Source: Omnitrophica bacterium RIFOXYB12_FULL_50_7 (lineage in GTDB: Bacteria; Omnitrophota; Omnitrophia; Omnitrophales; Aquincolibacteriaceae). From it: 5,135 bases of DNA. Below, piece by piece: positions 1-5,135 of this stretch. How positions within the stretch are numbered: the stretch's first letter is position 1; the number at the start of each line of letters is the position of its first letter. The position numbers and the translations under genes are program-made. The notes beneath the pieces are model-generated. The model did no database searches, was not told the DNA's origin, and saw nothing but the letters and a program-made list of their open reading frames with translations. The DNA is taken from NCBI GenBank assembly GCA_001804345.1, contig MHFU01000036.1:3833-8967 (forward strand). The letters are read 5' to 3'.

Positions 1-3000
1 TGCCGGTGGAGGGCAACCCAAAACGCACTTCATCTTCGCCCGTCAAATTATTATGGACCATGACCAACTGATTCTCTGCGCCCTCTTCACCATAATAATG
101 ATACGACGTACTTTCGACCGGCCTTTCATATAGGATCCCGCCCGTCGATGAATAGAGCCAATACCCCTTTCCTGCTTCAAACAAGTCGACCTTAACCTGC
201 CTGCCATTTTCAAATCCCCACACTGTGCCAGTGATAAGCGGGTCACCGTTGGGTAGAATGTAGCCGCCAAGATCGGATATTTTATTGCATTCAACACCTG
301 ACACAAGATTCCAGCCCTTCTGCAGGACCATCCAGTTAGATGAACCGGTATTGTTTTTGAAGGGTTGCGACAACACCGTCTGGTTCCGGCTCTCGACCCA
401 ATAACCCACCCCGGCCTGCATTTTTTCTTTGTCCCCAACAGCCTGATATGCTTGGGTAGAGGCATCCCACCGCCAGATCACACTAATCTGGTTCGAAAAA
501 AGCTCTCTGAATTGTGCGGCGGTTATTCCGGGATCAAACTGAAACGATATACGATTCCAGCCTTGGGTGAGAGAAACCGTCGCATCTTTAAAAGTCGTTT
601 CAGGAAGCACGTCTCGCTGCAACAGACGCCCGAACGTCTGCGTGGCCGGATCCCATTCATACTTACGAAGAACATTGTCCGCAAAGATCCATGATTGTCC
701 CTGCGTCGCATCTTGATAGACAACAACGCCGCCTTGAGCCAGAACGTCCTGGGCCGACTCACTGGCCATGGCTAGGGTTGCCATCGCCGGGGACCCGGAA
801 ACATCCTCAAAATTGCTCGTCAGGTTATTTGAAATCCTGACGCCGTTCCCGATAACTGGAGGTTCCCCTGTTCTATAAACAGCATTGTGTTCTTTTTCAG
901 TCTTTGAGTATTGGAGCCGCCCGCCGGTTTGCGCGCCGGTGAATGTGGCGTTATAGCCACTCACTGTGTACGAGATATCTTCATCCGCCCGATCCGTCGT
1001 CTGGCGATTGAAAGTGCTGCTATCCATTTCGCCAAAAGTTGAACTGAGGAGAGAAGATGTCTGGACCCAGTACCCGCATTTACCACCCACCTCGGTACAG
1101 GTGTCGCCGTATTGATTGCGAAGCACGTTTTCAATTGTGTTCTTCCCATACTTGAGACTTGAAGTCTCAGCAAAATCCGCGCCATAGTTGTCGATCGTGA
1201 ACGTGACGCCGGTCGAGACCCCGTTTCGATTGATCTCGGTCAGGCTGCGGCTGTAGGACGTCGATCCCTGGACCGAAAAATTCTCGCCATAACCGCTAAC
1301 GCTCGTAACCCACATCCCGGTTTTCCCGCCGAACGTCCCCCAAGCCCGTGTTTGTGTCGAGAGCTCAAGATCGCCTCCCGAAAAAGTTCTGTCACTGTAG
1401 CCGCTGATTGAAAAAGTTTCCCGTTTTCCGGAAACACTTCGTTCAAGCTCCAGGCTGTATTCCGTCAAGCCCGTATCACCCGTTCCCACTTCCGTAAACC
1501 CGGCGCCGAGCTGGCTTAATGTTTTGGTCCAGATCCCTTTTTGTCCCTGATAGGTGGCGCCTGTTCCGTCGGACCCGCGGTCCTCAATCCTCATGGAAAG
1601 ATCGTAGTAGAACCCCGCTGTGTCGAAAACAACGTGTCCCTCGGTATCTTTTTTAACAGCATCGATCCCTGCGTCGATCGTATAACTCACGCCCGTTTCC
1701 TTGAAACCGCCCGCGACATCCGCTTCGCGCTCGACCATCTGCGCGGAAGTCTTGGTGACCCCTGCCACGCTGGAGAAACCGGTGTCAAGATTGCTAGTGG
1801 TCACGACCCAATCCCCGCTCTTGCCTTCGTAGGTCGAACCCCGCTGCTGAACGGATATAGTCCGGACGAACGGCGCGGCTGCGTTATCCCGGCTCGCTGT
1901 CCTTGTTTCCAGTCCGTTCCGGGAAGTGACAGAATAACTTTCGGAGTCCATAACACCTCCGGCCAATGAAGAATGATACGAGACTGAACGCGACACATCC
2001 TGGTTCTGCCACTGTTCATCCTTCCAATTGACCCCAAACCCTCCGAAACCGGGAGCTGGGACATCTTTGTAAATTAAGACCCCGCAAATATTTCTCCTCG
2101 AGACACGCACAGTAGCATCGGGTTGGTTGACAACCCTTGAATCGTACCGGGAAACCACCTCATCCACCTCCCAGTTGTAACCGCCATTCAGAGCCGTCGT
2201 CAAAGTGTGCGTGATCGCCAGTCCGAGCGCGGAAGCTCCCGCCAGGGACCACGTAAAAGCGATGTCCGCGATCTCCGACCCGGTGATCGATTTATAAAAG
2301 AAGGCCGCGTACTCTCCCAATTTTGTCAGGAGTGAGACCTTTTCCTCACTTGTGAGCTTGGCACTTGCGGCGATCTCTTCAGCAACAGTTTCTTTACTCA
2401 CTCTCACCTGTCTTGAATAACTCAGCCGGTTCGCGTCCGCCGAGTCGACATTGATCGTATGCGTCAGATTCCCGTCCGGCGCGGACCAGGAGTAAGAAAT
2501 ATTTTCCCCCGCTGTTTGCTGGTAGAACGAAAGATAGTCCTGTTGGCCAGCTGTCGCTGCGAGATCTTCAGTCAGCAGCGCACGCTCCCCGGAATCATTA
2601 ACCGACGGGATCAGCCCCTGAAACACGCTCCGGGCAATCCTTTCCGAGCTGCTATATTTGGCGCGTTTGACTCCGAGGGCCGCATTCGGGTCCTGTTCCA
2701 CTGAAACCGTGTGACTGGTGTTACCGTCCCTGGAACTCCAGGAATAGGATATTTGCGTTCCCGCGACGGTCCTCGAAAAAGATGTGTAGGCGAGCTCGCT
2801 CATCCCGTCAGCAAGGGCGGCTTCAAGCAGAGTTTTTTCGGTAGGATCCTGGACAAGGGGTATGAGGGCACGAAGAGTCTCAAGACTTATCTGCGTCTGG
2901 GCATTGAACGATGCGGTCGTTGTGAACCCTCCCGCCGTCCCCGTCGGGACCTGGGATTCCACGTCGATACGATAAGAATCATTGCCATCAGCCGATGACC

Positions 3001-5135
3001 AGGAGTAGCTTTTGCCGGATCCAGTTTCAACAAGAGTGAAATTCGTGGTAAGGGGCGGAACCGAAGCCGTCAAGGCGGCCTGGAGCTGTGTTTTTTCGGT
3101 GGGATTCAGCACGCTATCTATCATCGCCATGACGTCCGCGCGGCTCACGCGGGTCGACTTCGAATAAGTCGCCACCGTGGTTTCTCCCGTGCCATCCGCT
3201 AGCTTGAAATGTTTGTCGAGCGAGATCGAATGTGATACCAGTCCCTGCCCCGTGATCCATGAAAAACTGTCCGAAGTGCCGCTCCTGGACCAGGTATAAG
3301 CCGTTCTCTCGGCATCGCCCGGAAGGACGGGTATCTGGCTCGGATCTTTAACAAGAGCGATCTGGCTTTCAATCACGGAACGGGAAACCTGGATCTGGCG
3401 GCTGAATGTCGCGACTGTCGTGTAACCACCAGCCGTCCCTGTCGGGGCTCTTGAATTAATATCAAGGACGTAACTCATGCCGCTTCCGGGAACTTCCCAG
3501 CTGTACGACTTGACATAGCCGCTCGTTGATTGATAGATCTCGTCATAGGCCGTCTGGGCGAGCATGTCCGGGTCGGTGATCTGGGCCCGGGCAAGATTGA
3601 GCTGATCGAGAGTGACCCTTGTTCGCGCCGAATATTCCCATTTTGCTTCCGGCAAGGCCGCGTTCCGGCTTAGCGAGAAAGTGTCGCTGGGACGGGAGCT
3701 TGTGGAAATGGAATAAGTCGTCTCGGAGCCCTGCTGAGTCCGGGTAATCGTCACTAAAGGATCCGCAAGCACGGCCTCGAGCACGGCCTTTTCATTCCCC
3801 GGGGGCGTTGTGGTCGAGATCACAACCGGCGGAGTTGCCGAATTCAGGATCTGCGTGAAGGCCACAAGGCTTTCGCGTTTCGAAACCGAGAAATGGGTCT
3901 CGAAAACATCGGAGAATGATGCCTCCGGAGGTGGCTCGTCCGTACTGCTCGTGACTCGCTTGCTCGTCCTCGAAACCCCATAGGCGGTCTTCCCATCCAA
4001 AGATTGCCAGCTGAAATTTTCGCTCTTGCCGATAACGCTGACCGAGAAGTATCCTCGGAAATCAGCAAGTGCGGCCTCAAACCCTTCGCGTTCCGCGGTG
4101 GGTAGCTCGCCCAAAAGCGTCCGCATGAGTCCGCCGCTGACAAACTGCTGCAGCGTCAGGGTCGTCTTGATCGTGAAATCAATATTGTTGGAATAATATG
4201 AACGTTCTTTGGCGATCGAATAATTATATTTCCGGTCGCTGCTGCTCCAGGACCAGGAATTTGAATCACCGGAAACACTCTGAGTAATACCCGTCGGGGA
4301 CGACTGCGCATCGATCAGAGAGGCCTGGTACGCCGCAAGCTGGTCGTCTTGAATGTCGGACGCTGGATTTTCCTGGAGGAAAAGCTCATAACTCACCCGA
4401 AACTGGGTCGTAAACGAAGCGTCCCATCCCAGGGATCCATCCGCGAAATACATCCGCGAAAGACTCAAATTATAAGACGCTGTATCATCCAGAGATTGCC
4501 AGCTATACCCGATATTGTCACCGCCCGTCACCATCGAAAACGCGATGCGGGGATCGTCGGACGTCGCCAACGCAGCACTCAGATCATTCCATTCTTTGTC
4601 GCTTAACTGAGTTTTTAAAGCATTCAGCTGTTCCGTGATCACGGACTTCGCGATGCGAACCTGCGAGGAGAAGCCCCAGTCACGAGCCGGAACGAACGTG
4701 CCATTCGCTTGTTTCACTTGCACTAAACTATCCGTCAACGTGTAACTCGTCTTCTTATCCGCGCCCTGCCATCCAAAACTGATATCATCCCCGGACACCG
4801 TCATCGTGAACCCGGCAAGACTCACATCCGTAAGTGCCGCCGTAAGCTGCGCTTGTTCCACTGCAGTCAGACCCACCACCGTACTCGGCATTGCGCTCCT
4901 CGATATCCGCACCTGTACCGAGAAACCATAGTTACGAGCCGCGGCAAACGATCCATCTGCTTGTTTCGCCTGAACTAAACTGTCCGTCAGTGTGTAACTC
5001 GTCTTCTTATCCAACGATTGCCAACTGTAGCTCACATCGTCCCCAGCCAGTGTCATCGTGAACCCGGCAAGGCTCACATCCGTAAGTGCCGCCGTGAGCT
5101 GCGCTTGTTCCGCCGCAGTCAAACCCGCCACCGTG
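1..5135 (-). CDS. Giant repeat-rich putative surface/secreted protein, interior fragment (both ends missing)
   Basis: One minus-strand frame is open through the whole window: 1711 full codons (5134 to 2) with no stop. Start and stop lie outside. The translation is rich in Ser, Thr, Gly and aromatic residues and has only four cysteines (residues 1016, 1346, 1353, 1616). It consists of two successive repeat arrays (residues 1-1012 and about 1030-1424), a linker (1425-1518), two GWN/GYW modules (1519-1582, 1601-1665) and a tail. Conservation of repeat cores at the protein level, in phase across more than 1000 codons, shows this frame is the translated one. No catalytic motif is recognisable, and the only candidate hydrophobic segment is at residues 955-978. 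Known: such architecture is typical of large bacterial extracellular adhesins or stalk proteins. Inferred: exported, structural or adhesive role. A frameshifted gene is unlikely because the same frame joins both edges. Function within any pathway is unknown. Confidence 0.93.
2..139 (-). other. Segment downstream of the GWN modules, runs out of the window
   Basis: Residues 1666-1711. It contains a Tyr/Ser patch ('VESTSYHYYGEEGAENQ') and then a beta-like stretch ('LVMVHNNLTGEDEVRFGLPS'). The frame is still open at the left edge, so the protein has at least one more segment here. There is no visible sorting motif or C-terminal membrane anchor in the part seen. Confidence 0.5.
140..334 (-). other. 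GWN/GYW module, copy 2
   Basis: Residues 1601-1665, 18 residues after copy 1. It opens with 'WMVLQKGWNLVSGVECNK', continues with 'TVWGFENGRQVKV' in place of the WRWD strand, and closes with 'FEAGKGYWLYSSTG'. The copies share GWN, the hydrophobic pair after it, the central tryptophan strand and the G-x-GYW ending, but little else, so the duplication is old. Cys1616 lies in this copy only. The likely role is the same as for copy 1. Confidence 0.65.
389..580 (-). other. GWN/GYW module, copy 1
   Basis: Residues 1519-1582. The module opens with 'LTQGWNRISFQFDPG', continues with a helix-like 'TAAQFRELFSNQ', then 'VIWRWDASTQAYQAV', and closes with 'MQAGVGYWVES'. Known from general experience: this layout (GWNLIS, a short helix, a W/Y strand with a polar turn, then G-x-GYWV) occurs near the C-terminal ends of large bacterial surface proteins and beside fibronectin-type or other beta domains. 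Its biochemical role is not established; cell-surface attachment or ligand binding is an inference. It pairs with copy 2 immediately downstream. Confidence 0.65.
581..862 (-). other. Linker between repeat family 2 and the GWN/GYW modules
   Basis: Residues 1425-1518 carry neither repeat core. An Ala/Met/Ser-rich segment ('MATLAMASESAQDVLAQGG', residues 1451-1469) looks helical. It is followed by a beta-like stretch ('VVVYQDATQGQSWIFADN') and by 'YEWDPATQTFGRL', which resembles the 'WRWDASTQAYQAV' strand pair inside the following GWN module. The second half may therefore be the worn remains of another such module or its N-terminal extension. Confidence 0.45.
863..2047 (-). repeat. Repeat family 2: four clear units plus one weak unit, 72-93 residues apart
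   Basis: The core 'G-G-K-x-G-x-W-V-x-T-S' occurs at Trp1109 ('GKSGDWVVTTS'), Trp1202 ('GQKGIWTKTLS'), Trp1275 ('GGKTGMWVTSVS') and Trp1356 ('GGKCGYWVQTSS'). A weaker version is at Trp1037 ('GGFGVNWKDEQW'). Each clear core is followed 40-45 residues later by a strand-turn motif: 'VSYTIDAG', 'ETFSISGYSDRTFSG', 'VTFTIDNYGADF' and 'ISYTVSGYNATFTG'. Approximate units are 2047-1832 (weak), 1831-1553, 1552-1334, 1333-1091 and 1090-863. The pattern of alternating polar and hydrophobic residues, with many Gly, Ser, Thr and aromatics, predicts an all-beta fold. It lacks the 'PTEKTxLxAAL' helix of family 1, so I treat it as a separate family. I do not recognise it; an extracellular beta-sandwich or beta-solenoid stalk is an inference. 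Confidence 0.75.
2099..2362 (-). repeat. Family 1 unit L, degenerate last unit with a hydrophobic core
   Basis: Residues 925-1012. The helix 'LTSEEKVSLLTKLGE' and the core 'IAFTW' fit the family, but the usual 'SSxDGN' turn is replaced by the uncharged stretch 'SLAGASALGLAIT'. The closing 'VRVSRR' strand is preceded by an extra segment ('EVDEVVSRYDSRVVNQ'). It is the boundary between the two repeat arrays. The hydrophobic stretch at residues 955-978 (2272-2201) is the only part of the visible protein that could be considered as a membrane segment. A buried strand pair in a divergent domain is equally possible. Confidence 0.6.
4631..4882 (-). repeat. Family 1 unit B, downstream copy of the 252-bp duplication
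   Basis: Residues 85-168, offset by exactly 252 bases from unit A. Differences cluster around the core ('DDISFGWQGADKK' against 'DDVSYSWQSLDKK') and in the loop before the closing strand, while the helical part is nearly identical. Several changes are synonymous, which fits a duplication that has diverged under protein-level constraint. Counted to the start of unit C, the unit continues six codons further (to 4613). Confidence 0.9.
4883..5134 (-). repeat. Family 1 unit A, upstream copy of a recent 252-bp tandem duplication
   Basis: This 84-codon unit (residues 1-84) aligns without gaps to the next 84 codons. By hand count 61 of 84 residues and about 192 of 252 bases match (about 76%). The helix 'AEQAQLTAALTDVSLAGFTM' region and the 'DKKTSYTLTDSLVQ' hairpin are almost unchanged. 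Trp38 is the core tryptophan and 'VRISR' closes the unit. The unit begins exactly in repeat phase at the window edge, so the array probably continues upstream. Confidence 0.9.

Larger units (their letters stand above)
2099..5134 (-). repeat. Repeat family 1: about twelve diverged tandem units of ~84 residues
   Basis: Units lie at 5134-4883 (A), 4882-4613 (B), 4612-4361 (C), 4360-4121 (D), 4120-3821 (E), 3820-3611 (F), 3610-3371 (G), 3370-3113 (H), 3112-2852 (I), 2851-2600 (J), 2599-2363 (K) and 2362-2099 (L). The core tryptophan recurs at residues 38, 122, 212, 296, 376, (Ile 476 in F), 546, 626, 712, 799, 883 and 962, a spacing of 70-100 residues with mean 84. Each unit reads: helix with 'PTEKTQLQAALTD'-like sequence, strand, 'GxxISYSWSSxDGN', strand 'SHTVSV', a variable loop, strand 'TRVSR', then a second helix leading into the next unit. 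Units A, B, C and H carry an '(A)(D/N)G(S/T)' loop; G and I carry 'PTGTAGG(Y/F)TT'; J and K have short loops. Boundaries are approximate. I do not recognise the family. The alpha-hairpin plus beta-sheet reading is inferred from the residue pattern and suggests a chain of small domains forming a stalk. Confidence 0.85.

Noticed and set aside
1649..1654. Run of six T (A6 on the coding strand) as a slippery site or phase-variable tract
   Set aside because: The run is short and reads in frame as Val-Lys-Lys. The main frame remains open and meaningful on both sides, and no downstream stimulatory structure is evident.
365..1969. Plus-strand open frames (for example 365-694 and 1541-1969)
   Set aside because: They lie opposite the continuous minus-strand frame, encode Arg/Pro-rich sequence with no recognisable motif, and do not follow the repeat structure. 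They are antisense shadows.
43..2064. Minus-strand open frames in other phases (43-465, 523-762, 961-1185, 1240-1446, 1801-2064)
   Set aside because: They are out-of-phase readings of the giant gene, short, Arg-rich and interrupted, while the main frame continues through all of them.
2363..3112. RHS/YD-repeat toxin: 'YSWSAPDGNLTHTI' looks like a YD repeat
   Set aside because: YD repeats recur about every 20 residues with a Tyr-Asp pair. Here the core recurs about every 84 residues, with Tyr-Ser-Trp, and is separated by helices.
3922..3931. Ten-base perfect palindrome (cctccggagg) as a terminator stem or operator
   Set aside because: It has no loop or following T-run, lies inside the coding frame (Pro-Pro-Glu), and is within what is expected by chance.
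2099..5134. Choline-binding or cell-wall-binding repeats (Trp...Asp-Gly pattern)
   Set aside because: Those units are about 20 residues long with adjacent aromatic strands. The 84-residue period and the helix pair do not fit.
4631..5134. CRISPR or insertion-sequence repeat
   Set aside because: The 252-base repeat is directly adjacent, in frame and coding, with differences spread by codon. There are no spacers, inverted ends or transposase.

Overview
The window is the inside of one giant protein-coding gene on the minus strand. A single reading frame (whole codons 5134 down to 2) runs through all 5135 bases without a stop: 1711 codons, with neither the start nor the stop inside the window. 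No second gene, RNA gene, mobile element, CRISPR array, promoter or terminator can be supported. The shorter open frames on both strands lie on top of this frame and look like shadows. Residues are numbered here from the upstream edge: residue 1 is codon 5134-5132 and residue 1711 is codon 4-2.

Layout in the direction of translation (right to left on the plus strand): (1) residues 1-1012 (5134-2099) hold about twelve diverged tandem units of roughly 84 residues. Each has a helix-turn-helix-like part (consensus near 'PTEKTxLxAAL') followed by beta-strands with the core 'G-x-x-(I/V)-S-Y-S-W-(Q/S)-S-x-D-G-(N/K)' and a closing 'R-V-S-R' strand. The two most upstream units are a much younger duplication (61/84 residues identical). 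(2) Residues about 1030-1424 (2047-863) hold a second repeat family of four clear units and one weak one, 72-93 residues apart, with the core 'G-G-K-x-G-x-W-V-x-T-S' and later '(S/T)-(Y/F)-T-(I/V)-S-G-Y-x-A-x-F'. (3) Residues 1425-1518 are a linker. (4) Residues 1519-1582 and 1601-1665 are two copies of a small module beginning 'GWN(R/L)(I/V)S' and ending 'G-x-GYW-(V/L)-x-S'. (5) The last 46 visible residues lead out of the window toward the C-terminus.

The organism is probably a bacterium of moderate GC content (a little over half G+C by eye). A very long, Ser/Thr-rich, cysteine-poor repeat protein with GWN/GYW modules toward its C-terminal end suggests a giant secreted or cell-surface protein, as described in Omnitrophota, Planctomycetota and some other environmental lineages. 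That assignment is inference: no signal peptide, anchor or taxonomic marker gene is in view. I recognise no enzyme domain and give no gene symbol. The likely role is structural or adhesive, with the repeats forming an extended stalk and the later modules possibly mediating binding or anchoring.
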